Counted from the stretch's first letter, positions 24,131 through 36,616 are shown. The stretch: DNA of 64,000 bases from Desmodus rotundus (GCF_022682495.2 NC_071397.1:17246739-17310738); one strand, 5' to 3'. Made by a program: numbers and translations. The notes: generated from the sequence alone by a model not told the origin.

Positions 24131-24984
24131 AGAGACGAGGCTCGCTCCTCACACAGCAGTGGAGTAGCACAGGAGTCTGGATGTTCTGACACCAAGCATG
24201 GAGGACGGGTAGGTGAGTGTTTGGGGAGAAAAGAGACGATGGCTTGGAGAAGACTTCTTCATGGCCAATGTGGAAAACAACTAAGGCCTTGAGGGTATCT
24301 AAACAGAAACTGAGAAAGAAGTGACTTGCTTGTTTCTTAGTAGCAAATAAAAAGCCCTAGTCTTGCAACCACCCAGAGAGTGCACTGCATTAGCTGCAGA
24401 AGGGTTAACTTTTCATAGCTTATGCTCCAACCCCGGACTGAATTTGTTATCAGATTCTTCTGCTATAGAAAGTACATTTCCAAGATTGGTTTCCTGCCAG
24501 TGGAAACCTGCAGGCCTCTTTAGGGTTCACCTGGGCTGGCCTGGGTCCCAGGAGGTTTGCAGATGGGTGACAGAGCTTCCTGCAGGAGAAAGGCTAGATC
24601 AAGCAGAGAGGCCGTGCTACTGAAGCCAACCCACATTAACGAAGCTGGTAGTTACGCTCTTAGGGAAACTCCAGGGAGACTCCTGTCCCCAGGCTTTAAT
24701 TAAGTGGCATTTCAGATAGCAGAGCCTACCTTTACCCAAACAGGAAGTCTGAAGAAAAATGATCATCACCTTCAGCTAACCCACTGATTGAACTTAGTCT
24801 GCTTCACTGTGTTCAAAACTTCCCAGCTCCTCCGAACTCTCCCACTAGAACTAAATACAGATACTGTTTTACTGCATGTGGGCGGCGCATTCTGTGTCTG
24901 TGATGCCGCATTTGGAAACCAGTGCCTGCTGGAGTGAGGAGATTAGCTGAGATGCGGAAAGTATAGGAAGTAACAATAAAGAAC

Positions 24985-25605
24985 ATTCAGATTCGGCAAT
25001 TATGCTCCTTGGCATTTGCCCAAATGAGTTGAAAGCATGTCCACAGAAAAACCTGCACGTGGATGTTTATGGCAGATTTCTTCATAATTTCCAAAACTTG
25101 GAAGCAACCAACAGCTGCTTCCAAGGTGAACGGATACATAAACCGGTAAATTTAAATAAACACGACTAAGTGAAAGAGGCCAGTCTGAAAAGGCTACAAA
25201 CTATATGATTCCAACTATAGGACATTCTGGACAAGGTAAAACTAAGGAGAGAGTAAAGAAGATCAGTGATTGCCAGGAGCTAGATGGGAAGGTAGGGAGC
25301 ACGGAGGGTTTTTTACGTCAGTGAGCCTATTCTGTATGAGACTGTGATGGTAGACACCTGTCATTACACATTTGTCCAAACCCACAGAATGCACAGCACC
25401 AGGAGCGAAACCTCGTGTGAACTATGGGCTTTGGGTGACGACGATGCATCAGTGTAGCTTCACTGCCTGGAACAAGCACGCCGTCCCGGTGCGGGTGTTG
25501 GTAGTGGGGGAGGCCTGCGCGTGTGTGGAGGCGGGGGTATATGGGAACTCTGTGCACTGTCTCAGTTTTGCTGTGAACCTAAAAAATAAAGTCTATTTTT
25601 AAAGT
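24985..25605 (+). mobile_element. Old L1 3' end
   Basis: 'gtggatgtttatggcagatt', 'aaacttggaagcaaccaaca', 'tatatgattccaactatagg', 'cagtgattgccaggagctag' and a final 'aaaaaataaagtc' are in the order of an old L1 3' region. A GGAA/GGGA purine run follows at about 25619-25679. Confidence 0.7.
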
Positions 25606-26599
25606 ACATGCGCATGTAAGAAAGAGAGGAAGAGGGGGAGGGAGGAAGGAAGGGAGAAAGGAAGGGAGGGAGGGAGGGATTGATCTCAGATATCCCAACG
25701 AGAGAGTTCCAGCTGGAGAAAGAGAAAAAGGGCACTTGGAAGAAATACCCCTGCTCATCTTCCCCAGGGCACAGCAGCAAATTAAGATCGTCTTTTCTTC
25801 CTACTGTCAGTATTACGGGGGGTTGGAGAGGAGGAAATTCAGAGGTGGAAAGGTCTCTGAGCCTGGGAGGTCACATGTGTTCCTGGCACATTGGTGGCAT
25901 GCAGGAGCACCTTTGTCAGAACAGGATTCGGCCACGTCAGGTACCCACATGGTGAGGGGCTGACTCGCTTATTATGGCCATCTGGGTTTGTGTTCTGTGG
26001 GAAAAGACCTTTGGTAGTATTGTGTACACTGGCGTTCCCAACCTAAGAGAACACGGCTGGGGCTTCAACAGTAGATGCTACATGTTTTTTACCCTTCAAA
26101 TTCCTGTGACGATTAGCTTATATTATGGCAAGTTGCTAGGTTAGGCCTAAAAATAATTTTATTAGTATGGTATGTAACTAGTTGAGCTCCAAATACACAG
26201 AATAAGGCAAATAAGTATGTATTCCTTTATAATGCCAAGGGTTTTTGTGTTTGGGGGAGGTTTTTTTGCAGGGAGAGTGTCTTCATATCCATTGTACTAA
26301 TTAATCATGTTTTACCAAGTTTTACATATTTATGTCACATAGTTTTATTTGTGGAATTAACAACAACTATTTTTCCAACTACAAAAGTAGTAAAAGTTCA
26401 TTGTTAAAAACTACTGTAATGATAGCATCTACCCCAGAAGAAAAGTAAAATTCCCTATCGTCCCACCACTTACCCGTGTCTACATTAATGTTTGGATTAT
26501 ATGCAACCTCAGCCTTTTTCTGTGCCATATGGATATGTTTATGGAAATGGGACACATACTTTTAACAAGCTTCTTCTTTGTAACAGTATCTTTCATTGG

Positions 26600-26700
26600 T
26601 CCTGTATGCAGCAAATCTTTGTTGAGCACCTCCTGTACCACGTGCTAGCCAGTCACGGTTCTAAGTGAAGGGGAGACCACAGTGAAAAACCAGTGGAGCA
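26600..26700 (-). mobile_element. L2 LINE fragment, antisense
   Basis: 'aaatctttgttgagcacctc', then 'gggagaccacagtgaaaaac'. Short and diverged. Confidence 0.45.
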
Positions 26701-27409
26701 TGCCCACATTTTACATGCATCTTCCTATAGCAACAAGTGTAAATACAGCTACCTAATTGTTTGAATATGTGCATAGTGTCCTATTTTATAGATTTATCAC
26801 AATTTATGAAATCAGATCTCCCATTTGGGGATATCAAGATACTATTTATGTTTAGGCTTTCTTACATATAGAGAGGCTATGTGTTGTCCGTTGTGAATCC
26901 GAGTCCGTGTTAAAATTATCTCTCGTAATTATAGGAGTCTGCCAGTGGTTTCACTCTTTAAAATGTGACTTTATAAACAGTGATGTCCTTGGTGCGGGCC
27001 CAGCGGCCTCTCGCTTGATGGATGACTGTGGAGAGCCTGGCTGGCGGCGTCTGAGGCCGTGTGCAGCTCCACCTCTGTCTCCCGTTAGACAGAGCCTGCT
27101 CAAAGCACAGGTCCAGGCCGTACAGACGGGCACCGTGTTGGCTGCTGTTCCTTCTCAGCCATTTCTGGTCGTGCAGTGATGTGTGAGCTGGGCTTCTGTG
27201 GATTCTGGAAGCATTTCTTCTGCCCTCTTTGATGGATATTGCTGCTCCTTTGTTCTCTGTCCAACAAGCAGCAGGCCACCTTCCTGACATCTGTGTGAGT
27301 CCCCCCGCCCCCCCCCCCGGAGTGACACGCAGTGATGTCACGGGATCTGTTTGTTGGTGAGTCTAGCTGATCTTCCATACAAAGCAGAACACAGCCCACA
27401 TGAACTATA
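26701..27409. other. PAQR8 intron 1, no gene seen
   Basis: Contains a C-rich homopolymer patch at 27301-27318. Both strands have open frames around 26.9-27.4 kb without any recognisable family. Confidence 0.35.
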
Positions 27410-27540
27410 GAACTTTACAGTGTTAGAGTTTGTAGAGACGATACTCCTGTTCCATGGACAAGGACACTGAGGCATAGATAGAGCTAGAACTAGAAGTTGG
27501 GACTTTTCGTTCCTCATCCAGTGCTTTTCCAGGGAGTCAG
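27410..27540 (-). mobile_element. MIR SINE remnant, antisense
   Basis: 'ggacaaggacactgaggcat' followed by 'actagaagttgggactt' fits antisense MIR. Confidence 0.5.
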
Positions 27541-28179
27541 CTAATCCAAGTTTGTGGTCTGTTCCAGTACTGTCCTTGTATTAGACCAGGGAACACCATT
27601 GCTTTGAAGTGCTTCTCTTTAGTCTTCTGATAAAATGTCATCAGTACAAAACTATGTCCATTTCCCAAATATGGGGCTTTTTATTTAATTCTCTGCTTTG
27701 GTAGCCAGGGAAGGGCTTCTTGGATAGCACTCTACGAGCGCAGCAGGACCAGTGACTATTCTCAGTGCCAGTGTGCTTTTCTCCAACAGGCTGATAAACA
27801 ACCTTATCTTTCGGTTTATGATGGGAATGTCTCACGGCACCAGTTCTGCAGAGCCAGCCGCGATTGGCATGTGTCTTTAAGATGAAAGAGGCCCGTGGTG
27901 TTGATGATCACTTTTTATCTGGGTTACACACCGACGTGGATTGTCTGATAGATGCCACTTGGATTTTGTGGCAGTCGCATTTCCTGCTCTTAGAGAGTCC
28001 TGAAATCTGACTGACAAACTCTGTAGCGAAGAACTGAGAAGACTGGAGATACTGATGGCTTTTGTAGGGCCAACTGCAAATTATCTTTGTGAATGGCGCA
28101 AAGCAGTGTTGCAGTAGCAACTCTGAAGTTGCATATCTTTGAAAAATACTTGGGTTTAGTCTTAAAGTGCACTTTTTGA

Positions 28180-28425
28180 AGACATGATGGTTAACAGCCC
28201 AGTCTCTAAGACTGACTGCTTCAGGTTACTTCCTGGCTGTGCGATTTCCTGTGTAGCCTTGGGGAAGTTAATGAATTTCACTGTGCTTCCGTTTCCTTGT
28301 CTGTAAAATGAGAACGATGATAAGAAATGGTACCAATGCCAGAGAGTTGTTAATAATATCTGAAGAGCCTAGAACACTGCCTGGCATGTGATAAACACCA
28401 TGCAAGTGTTTGTTTTGTTATTACT
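28180..28425 (+). mobile_element. Near full-length MIR SINE
   Basis: 'cttcaggttacttcctggct', 'cttccgtttccttgtctgta', 'aaatgagaacgatgataaga' and 'agaacactgcctggcatgtg' cover almost the whole MIR consensus in order. Confidence 0.8.
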
Positions 28426-28434
28426 CTGACATTT

Positions 28435-28740
28435 TCATTCCATTCATTCAACAGCAATTTCTTGGAATGTCTGCCATGTGCTAGATACAGTGGTAGGTGA
28501 TAACAGATTCTCAGCCCTCAAAGGATCTGTACAGTTTAGTGGGCAGAGAAGTATGTAACAGAAACCAGAACACTGCAGCTGTTCGGTCGGGAGGATGCTG
28601 TGATGGAGGGCGACAAGCAGGGTGGGCAGTGTTGGTGAGAAAGCACTTGAGGGGAGGGAAGGCTTCATGGGGGAAATTGAGCTGGCACGTGAAGGATGAA
28701 TAGGAGCCCCGGGCACTTCAGGCGTGTACAGAAACAAAAA
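28435..28740 (-). mobile_element. L2 LINE fragment, antisense
   Basis: 'ccattcattcaacagcaatt', 'ctgccatgtgctagatacag', then 'gaagtatgtaacagaaacca' and 'aaggatgaataggagccc' in antisense L2 order. Confidence 0.65.
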
Positions 28741-29849
28741 GGCCTGAGAAGATAGCAGAATAATAGAACACACAACAAAAGGAGCCGAGGTGGAGGATGG
28801 CTGGGGACAGTAGTGGAGAATGGAGACTCGCAGAAAGGGCTGGAGGAAAAGCCTACATCCTGCAAAGGAGCCTGTGGGGGGAACGAGGACCTAAGCAGAC
28901 CAGTGGCCCCACCACGGTGGAGCCCCTACTGAGGGGAGCCCAGCAAGCAGAAGTGGTTTGGGGAAGCAGTGAGGACCGTGGGCATCCCTGGCTCACGTGG
29001 TTACATCTGTTGCTAGGACACTGGAGACACGCTGCTCTGTGGGTCCACCCAGCTCCCCTTGGAAAGTAAGATGGTTAATTATGGGCACCAAACATGCCTC
29101 TGCTGGTCTTTCAGGGTACCACAGCATCACCAGCGACAGGTCGGCTCACTGGTCTATTTAACATCACGGAGAAGGAAATACATTCTGGGTAGTTGTCACT
29201 AGTCAAAACGAGGTAAACAAAACCAAACTTTGAAAATGCATACTTTAGTTTTGATTTTTTTTTAAGAAAATCTAAATATACAGTTTGGGGCAAAAATGTC
29301 ATTATTGCCATGAATGTAGGTGTTACCTGCTTTTTCTCTTTCCCTTTTTTTCTAGAGTAATTGCCTTTAATTTTTCTAGTCTTAAAGGAGCATCTGAGAT
29401 AAAACTTTAAGATTGTACCCCCAAATAGTCCAAAGCATGTTGTAACATTTTTTATAACACTTTCTTATAAATGTTAACAGAATTCATGGTACGGATATCA
29501 TACTCATTATAAAAAGAGTTAAATAATAGTTCATGTTAAAATAGAACTTCTAATTACAATTTTATTATAATCTGAGTCTAATGAAAACTCTTTATAAAAG
29601 TATTTGGGGTGGGCATTATGAGGATTGAACTGTATTCCTGTTCCATTTTACAAAAATGCATTAAAATCAATTGTAAGGCAGAAAAAAGTACATGTATATT
29701 ACTACTTTATAATCTTTCTCTGAGGTCTTTATTTTAAATATTACTTCAATGTGCATGTTGTACCTCTTCAAAGTACTATCCAGCTACTGCCCATTTTATT
29801 ATTATTTCTTTTCTTTTCTTAATTCCCTTTTATTTCTGAGAGGTGGAGA
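28741..29849. other. PAQR8 intron 1, no feature seen
   Basis: G-rich up to 29070, then AT-rich. No coding family recognised. Confidence 0.35.
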
Positions 29850-29990
29850 GACAGGATGTCACCTCCCCTGACCCGCCCTGTGCAGTGAGGAAAATGACCC
29901 TGGGTAGTTGAAGGCCTGGGCCACGGGCTCAAAGCTAAGTGAGCAGAACAAACACGAGCAGCCAGACCTCCTGACTTACAAGCCATTATT
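29850..29990 (-). mobile_element. MIR-like remnant, antisense
   Basis: 'tgcagtgaggaaaatgaccc' then 'ctaagtgagcagaacaaaca' and 'cctcctgacttacaagcc' is weak but ordered antisense MIR similarity. Confidence 0.4.
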
Positions 29991-30054
29991 TCTTTTACCC
30001 TTCCATCTTGCCATGCAGAAGGAAGTGGGTGCCATAGGTCTGGGCCTAGAGAAT

Positions 30055-31080
30055 TGATCCATTCAGTAAATAATTGTTAGGTGTGTAATTATTTTATATG
30101 CCACATACTGTTTTAGACATGGCAAAGTTGTGCACCACAGAGTTCCTGCTCTGAAGGAGCCGAGGAGGTGAGCAGAGTAAACCAGGGGAGAAGTGTGCTG
30201 GGGACGGTGGCAGGACCAGAGCTGATGCCTGTTGGGGGTTAGGAAAGCCTTCCTGGCCTAGCTGGCTGCTGGGCAGAATGTCGAGGAGCTGGGGTTGCGG
30301 GCACAGAGGGTACTGGGGTTGTCATGGGTGCAGAAGCGTGCACTGGAGATAGTGTGGCCCTTTTGAAAACTTCCAGTATTATAATCCAGCCCTCAAAGTG
30401 ACCTGGGGGTACAGCCCCTCTCTTGGGAGAAAGGGCTGGGAGAGCACGGGAGGCCCGCAGGAGAAGGGCCTGTTTGCATGTTTGTGTTATAAACGAACAA
30501 TGGTGAGCTTTTGAGGGATTTGAGGAGGGGAGCAGTTGGATTTCCATTTTTAAACTGTCACCCTGAAGTGGTTTGGAGAAGTGAGAGTTGGGGCTGAGAG
30601 GCAGGGAACCCTCAGCTGCGGGAGAGAAGGTCAGTTATGTGGCTGCCGTTTTCATCATCCACATTTGTTCATTTCAGAGGCCTGCAGGAAGGGACAGCAG
30701 TGGAAAGGGGAAGAATGAGTGAATTGTTGGGATAAAGTCAACAGGTTTAGATGACTGATTAGGTGTGGGGGGGGTCAAGTGCAGGCAGAAGGAGGCGTGT
30801 GCCGTGAATACCCCAGAAGTGCCATGGGGTATTCAGCTGGGCAAATCCAGAGCCATTGGGTGTTTGAACTCAGACCTCAGCAGAGATCTGGCTGGAGACA
30901 CATGTTTGGAATCATCTGATACAGACGCTAGCTGAAGCCAAGGGTGTGGGAGAAGCACCTGTGTGAGGAGTACCGTGGATGTGGAACCCTGGGGTCAACA
31001 CCAGTGACAGGGATGACGGGAGAAGGAAACAGGCAGGACCAAAGAGGGTAATGTCACAGAAGCTGAAACAAAAGCCCTGG
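30055..31080 (-). mobile_element. L2 LINE, long antisense fragment
   Basis: About 1 kb from the L2 3' end ('ccattcagtaaataattgtt', 'tcctgctctgaaggagccga') through 'gaaagccttcctggcctagc' and 'agcttttgagggatttgagg' to 'ggaaccctggggtcaacacc', whose reverse complement corresponds to the GVPQG-type reverse-transcriptase motif region of L2/CR1 elements. Heavily mutated, no usable frame. Confidence 0.65.
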
Positions 31081-31139
31081 TCAGTGGTATGAATTCCCCA
31101 GAGCTCAGGTGAGATAAGGGCTAAATGAGCTCAGAGCTT

Positions 31140-31615
31140 CAAGGAGGAGAAATGAACTCCCCTCCCCTTTCTGCCACTTCAAACCCAAACTCCTTTCACT
31201 AATGCTGTGGCCTCTGTCCCACTCACTTCCTCTCAGCTCCCCGACAGCCCCTCTGCTCATGGGCCCATGAAGAAGCCACGCCCTTCTAGGCTCATATCTG
31301 GCCCCCTTCCTGAAACATCCTGCAACTTGCCCCTTCACTTGTGCAAGTCCTATCCAGCCTAGCCAAGTCCAGGCCTAGCCAAGTCCGGTTTCTCCCTCGG
31401 GTGCCCAGGTGTGCCCCAAGCACTCTGCTCGGTAGAGACCTGTCTGTATTTCTCTCCATTTGACATTTGATGACGTGCAGTCTGGTGGTGTTGGCTGTTG
31501 ACTCGTGGAGTCGGACCCTTCCTGTAAGTTGTTTGAGGAAGGGGTCTTATTCTTGCTCCGTGTCTTGTGGAGCAGATAATCCGTGCTCTGAAAAAGCTCT
31601 CCTAATGATCAGAAT
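31140..31615 (+). mobile_element. Possible L2-like remnant
   Basis: Pyrimidine-rich at first and then 'gaggaaggggtcttattctt', reminiscent of the sense L2 3' region ('gagggcagggaccttgtc'). It contains a short tandem copy of CCTAGCCAAGTCC near 31358-31388. Weak assignment. Confidence 0.3.
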
Positions 31616-32113
31616 TATTAAGACTTGAGCTGATGCAGTTCACAAGGGTTCTTGAGGAAGATTTACGTTTCAGCTGTCTCGGCAAAGGAGTTGGCAAGGG
31701 CGGTCATTGTAAGGGAGCATCTTGTCTGGCAAATGACCACGTTGAGCTTGGGGAGGAGTGCCTGGGGACAGAGGCTGTGATTGGGGGAGAGAGCTTACTC
31801 AGCGCCTGCCTAGGAGGGCTGAGAGATGTGTTTCCGCTCCAACATCGTGGTGCCAACACATGCTTCCTCCAAAACAGGCTCCCCAAATTTACAGCTGGAC
31901 CTTGGAAGCCCATCTGCAAGCACTGCTCCCTGAGGTTTGGTGAAAGTAAGGCCTGTCCGGGGGTGGTGGCCAGACCCCACTGGACAGTGGCTTCTGAAGT
32001 TAATGATGATAAATAATTGTGACTTACTCCCATCGTTGTGGCTGGTGGATGCTCTCAGACAAAGGGAGAATTTTATGGCAGTGGAAGAAGTAGTTGCTAA
32101 GCAAAGAACTAAA
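31616..32113. other. PAQR8 intron 1, no gene seen
   Basis: A 127-codon open frame on the + strand (31633-32016) overlaps a 109-codon frame on the - strand. Neither resembles a known protein or has exon signals. Confidence 0.35.
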
Positions 32114-32122
32114 AATTAATCC

Positions 32123-32332
32123 ACTCGCACTGGCCACTGTGGCTCAGTTAGTTGGAGCGTTGTCCTGTAATCGAAATGTTATGGTTTCGATTCCTGGTAG
32201 GGCACATACCTAGATTTTGGGTTTGATCCCAGGTCGGGATGGGTATGGGAGGCAACCAGTTGATGCTTCTCTCCCTTCCTCTTTCTCTAAAAGCAACGAA
32301 AAAATGTCCCCGGATGAGAATTTTTAAAAAAG
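32123..32332 (+). mobile_element. VES SINE
   Basis: 'ccactgtggctcagttagtt' A-box region, 'ggtttcgattcctggtaggg' B-box region, 'gggaggcaaccagttgatgc', CT-rich tail. Target copies AATTAATCC at 32114-32122 and 32333-32341 are identical. The CTCF-like part of the VES consensus is mutated in this copy. Confidence 0.9.
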
Positions 32333-32341
32333 AATTAATCC

Positions 32342-35300
32342 CCTCTCTTTTTGATCATTGGTTTAGAATTTTTTGACCCTGGACTTCCAAAGGGAAATTG
32401 AGGTCCTTTTCTCCCACAAACAGAGGACCTAGATCTTTTTACTACCCTCATTGCTGAAGGAGATAGGGATCAAGTCTTGAGTTGGAGGCCGTGGAGTACA
32501 AGTCCCTGGAACTTCAAGGTCACCCTGTAGGTGTTGGGTTACACACTCCAGAGGATGGAGTTAAAGAGACCTTGAGACGGGTGTGGCTGCATCTTAAGGA
32601 TCCTTGAAAAAGGAGGTCTCATTTGCAAGGGAAATGAAGATTCTGCCAGTTTTTCTCCTGCACACCTTTTCCTTTGAAATCAAAGTGTGTATCATTTTGG
32701 TCTTATACTTCTCTGCTTCTTAGTTCTATAATCCTCTTCCTAGTTTAGTTTCCATAAATAAGAGAGAAGTAGACGTAAGTTTCTGAAAAGGTCTTAACAT
32801 AAAACCATGAGGTTAGGTTGGTGATGCGCGGGCTGAAGGGACTCGGGGTCAGAGCCCTGCAGCCGGGTTTCTGGGAATTGACAATAAAGCGGCATCGTGA
32901 TCTGTCCCTTCTTCCTCAGAACAAACGGACGCTAGTTGGTCCCCGGGTCTGAACTGGACTTGGTTCCAACCAATAGACAACCCAAACTCAAGGTTTTATC
33001 TTTAAAAAGTCAGTTGTGCCATCAGTTGTAAGAACCTGTGCTGGGCACTCTACTTTCGAGGATGCCAAGACGAGTAGAAATCGTGCAGTTATGTATCAAT
33101 TAACTCTGGGTGCAGAATTGTCTGCATTTGCTTTGGGTGCCCGGAGGTGATGGAAACAGCCTTTGTCAGTGCATGTGGGCCAGGCCAGGGAGCGTCTTCT
33201 ACAGCTCGTATCCCCAGGGGCTCACTCTATTTCACCCACCCACAAAATCAGACCTATATTTTCACCTGATTTCACTCTGTTTCACAAGAGGTGGGAGAAG
33301 CCTATATCTAGGGAACAGAGCCCATTAATTCCGCAGAGCTCCCACAAGCCCAGCTCCCCCAGGCTACATGCTCTTCAGCCACCAGCAACAGGACAATTTG
33401 AAATGTCGTCCCATGCCCCAGGCCCAGCCCCACAGTGGGTCCACCTGACCCTGGGACCAGTGCACCCCACCTGTTCCCACCTTCGGTGCCCTCCTCCCTT
33501 ACCCGGGCCCTGCTCTGTCGCCAACTGCCACCTAGGTCAGTTGGAGTCTCCGGCTAGAACTAACACCCAGGCTCTTGGATCCCCCTGCTGGCTGACAGCA
33601 AAAGCGCTGCCTAGCTTTTTTGTTGTTCATTTTTAAATGATTTAAGGTATCCTGGTGACAATTTTCTTTCTCTCTCCCACTCTTTCTCTGTCTCTCTGAC
33701 CGACACTGTACTTCTTAGCAAGGTTCTCTAATTTTTACATTGAGCACTAGTTGGTGACCCTTTCCTGGTAGGGAACCACTGGTCAGTCCTGGCTCAGCAA
33801 ACGGCTTCGTCCAGGGTTACAGAGGGTACCGTGCAATTAGGTACAATGTACAGAGAGCACATTAGATTGTCCACTGTGAACTGGCCCCGCCTCTGCCACC
33901 AGTGATGGTCATAATCATGGCAGATGTTTTTGCAGACTTGGAACCAAGCATTCCGTTGAACACTTCACAGGCATTATGTCCCGAGAGTCCTTCTGTCAGC
34001 CTCATGAGGCAGCTTCTGTCTGTCAGGCTCTGCTTCTCAGGTGACAAAGCCCCGGCTGGAGTTCACGGCTTGTCTGGGGTGGGGCTCAGGGCTGGAGCTC
34101 AGGTCTCCGATGCCGGAGTCCTCCTTCGCATCACACAGTGTGACCTCCCTCCTCGGGTGCTCCAGGCTCTGTGGGGCCTTATTTGGGCATAAATGCTATG
34201 ACCTTATGACCTTACTCTGTGCCTAGAGATCTCTTTCCCCCTCATCTTCTCTTGGAGATTTTGATCTTCTTTCAAGACCCAGGTCAGGGGTCACTTGGAG
34301 AATGTTGGTTAAGCTGTGTTTGTAGGAAGGTTAAAATCAGGGGTGCCCTGAGGAGCACTTGCTGTGTCTCTCCCAGCAGATGGCTCCGCAGGCAGGGGGC
34401 CGTTTCAGCAATTCAGGCCTCCCACCTTTCTGAGGAAAAGCGTTGGGAAATATGAAGGACAGAAGGTAACTGTAGACACGCTAAAAATCCACTTCTTGAT
34501 TCAATCACTGACATGAAATTTTGCAGCTATTTTATGAAATAATCACTGTGCTTATGTGGCTCATCGGTCAACCAAAGATTCCAAGTTCACCATTTGGAAG
34601 GCCTGAAATTCATTGATCACAGATTTAGGTACCCAGGAGAGACAAATCCAAAACTCTACCTCCTTTCCAGGGCATAATTTAAAAACCACAACAAAACAAC
34701 AAAACCCCAATCTTTGCAGTTACACTCTATGTTATATTTAGGCCATGTGTTAATTCTGTTCAACTGTTAAAAAATTCCCCGGAGTACAACGGATCTTTAC
34801 AAACCTGACTGATGTTCATTGTCTGTCTTTACTTCGAGGTTCAAGTTACTGTTGCTTGTCTCTCATTTTCAAGTTACCAGTGAAATCAGTGAATAACTTA
34901 AGATCAGATGCTTGGGAAATGTAGGCTATCATCAGTAATCTCAATATTTGTAATTTTTATATTTCAGTGTAACATTTCATACTGTTACAGCCTGTCTGAC
35001 GGTTACATTTTAATAGCATCTAGAAAACTCCAAAGTTACCCTTACTTGCTTTCTAAATATCATTCCAACAGGGTGGCTAACATTCCCATTTCATAAGTCG
35101 TGACTGGGTCTTACACTGTGATGGGCAGTAGAGATAAAATCAGAATGTATGGTAGCGAGGAATCTTGGTCCAACTGTATCATTCCACAGGTGGGGAAAAA
35201 GGGCTCCAAGAAACCTCCTGCCGCTCCCCGCCTCCCCTATTGCACTAGAAAGCTACGCATCACTAAGAAAACCCGTAGTTCCTTTGCTCTCTTAGCTCGG

Positions 35301-35345
35301 TCTCTCTCTCATTGCATTTTTGCTGCTCTTCCTTTTTTTCTTTAG
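32342..35345. other. Last part of PAQR8 intron 1
   Basis: No gene or strong repeat; a doubtful antisense MIR trace at 33.90-34.06 kb. The end is a good acceptor: a T-rich tract then TTTAG at 35341-35345. Confidence 0.5.
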
Positions 35346-35378
35346 GTCACATCCCCTGTCCTGCCGTGCTGGGCAGCC
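35346..35378 (+). other. PAQR8: 5' UTR part of PAQR8 coding exon
   Basis: The 33 bases between the acceptor at 35345 and the start codon. They contain no ATG. The bases before the start are gcagcc, giving a purine (G) at -3, an adequate initiation context. Confidence 0.8.
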
Positions 35379-36443
35379 ATGACGACGGCCATCCTGGAGC
35401 ACCTGAGCACCCTGTCTGTCAGTGGGCAGCAGCTGCGCCGCCTGCCCAAGATTCTGGAGAACGGGCTTCCCAAGATGCCTTGCACCGTCCCAGAGACAGA
35501 TGTGCCGCAGCTTTTCCGGGAGCCTTACATCCGCACCGGCTACCGCCCCACAGGACACAAGTGGCGCTACTACTTCTTCAGCCTCTTTCAGAAACACAAT
35601 GAGGTGGTCAACGTCTGGACCCACCTGTTGGCGGCTCTGGCCGTCCTCCTGCGGTTCTGGGCCTTTGCTGAGGCCGAGGCCTTGCCGTGGACCTCGGCCA
35701 GCACCCTGCCCCTGCTCCTCTATGTGCTGTCCTCCATCACTTACCTCACATTCAGCGTTCTGGCCCACCTGCTGCAGTCCAAGTCCGAGCTCTCCCACTA
35801 CACTTTCTACTTTGTGGACTACATTGGCGTGAGCATTTACCAGTACGGCAGTGCCTTGGTCCACTTCTTCTACACCTCCGACCAGGCCTGGTACGAGCAC
35901 TTCTGGCTTTTCTTCTTGCCCGCGGCTGCCTTCTGCGGCTGGTTGTCTTGCGCTGGCTGTTGTTATGCCAAGTATCGTTACCAGAGGCCTTACCCCGTCA
36001 TGAAGAAGATATGTCAAGTGGTGCCCTCAGGGCTGGCCTTCATTCTAGACATCAGCCCCGTGGCGCACCGAGTGGCCCTGTGCCACCTGGCTGGCTGCCA
36101 GGAGCAGGCCGCCTGGTACCACACCCTCCAGATCCTCTTCTTCCTGGTCAGCGCCTACTTCTTCTCTTGCCCAGTTCCCGAGAAGTACTTCCCAGGCTCC
36201 TGTGACATTGTGGGCCACGGACATCAGCTGTTCCACGTGTTTCTGTCTATCTGCACGCTGTCCCAGCTAGAGGCCATCCTCCTGGACTACCAGGGGCGGC
36301 AGGACATCTTCCTGCAGCGCCACAGTCCCCTGTCCGTCTACATGGCCTGTCTGTCTTTCTTCTTTGTGACCGCCTGCAGCACCACCACCGCAGCCCTGCT
36401 GAGGCACAAAGTCAAGGCCAGGCTGATGAAGAAAGAGTCCTGA
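35379..36443 (+). CDS. PAQR8: Membrane progestin receptor beta (PAQR8), complete
   Basis: A single uninterrupted 354-codon frame, the same length as human PAQR8 and nearly identical along its whole length, so both ends are firm. The protein is a multi-pass membrane receptor of the PAQR family that binds progestins and signals without a nuclear receptor. The cytosolic N-terminal part holds the family motif FREPYIRTGYRP (residues 46-57) and NVWTHLL (78-84). Hydrophobic segments lie roughly at 77-98, 109-131, 141-163, 174-195, 212-232, 246-264, 281-303 and 317-341, giving 7-8 membrane passes. The residues that form the zinc/hydrolase-like site in PAQR proteins are present: S126 and H130 (SxxxH), D147 (FVDYIG), H282 and H286 (HQLFH). 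The tail is basic (KVKARLMKKES). No frameshift or stop is seen, and the coding sequence is much more GC-rich than its surroundings, as usual for this gene. Confidence 0.98.
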   Translation: MTTAILEHLSTLSVSGQQLRRLPKILENGLPKMPCTVPETDVPQLFREPYIRTGYRPTGHKWRYYFFSLFQKHNEVVNVWTHLLAALAVLLRFWAFAEAEALPWTSASTLPLLLYVLSSITYLTFSVLAHLLQSKSELSHYTFYFVDYIGVSIYQYGSALVHFFYTSDQAWYEHFWLFFLPAAAFCGWLSCAGCCYAKYRYQRPYPVMKKICQVVPSGLAFILDISPVAHRVALCHLAGCQEQAAWYHTLQILFFLVSAYFFSCPVPEKYFPGSCDIVGHGHQLFHVFLSICTLSQLEAILLDYQGRQDIFLQRHSPLSVYMACLSFFFVTACSTTTAALLRHKVKARLMKKES

Positions 36444-36616
36444 GGCTGGCAGGGTGCGCAGAGTTAGAGGCACCCCATTGTGATTTGGGGACAATGCGAT
36501 ACAAAAATGGGAATTGACTTTTTATTTTTAAGAGGTGGCTTTTACATTGAGACATATTTCCAAGGCTATGGCTTGGGGAAGCCAAAGGACTCAAGAGTTA
36601 TGTTGTTATAGTTGTT

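Noticed and set aside
35292..36017. 241-codon open frame on the minus strand
   Set aside because: It overlaps the PAQR8 coding exon in reverse and exists because of the GC-rich codon usage of PAQR8. No family resemblance.
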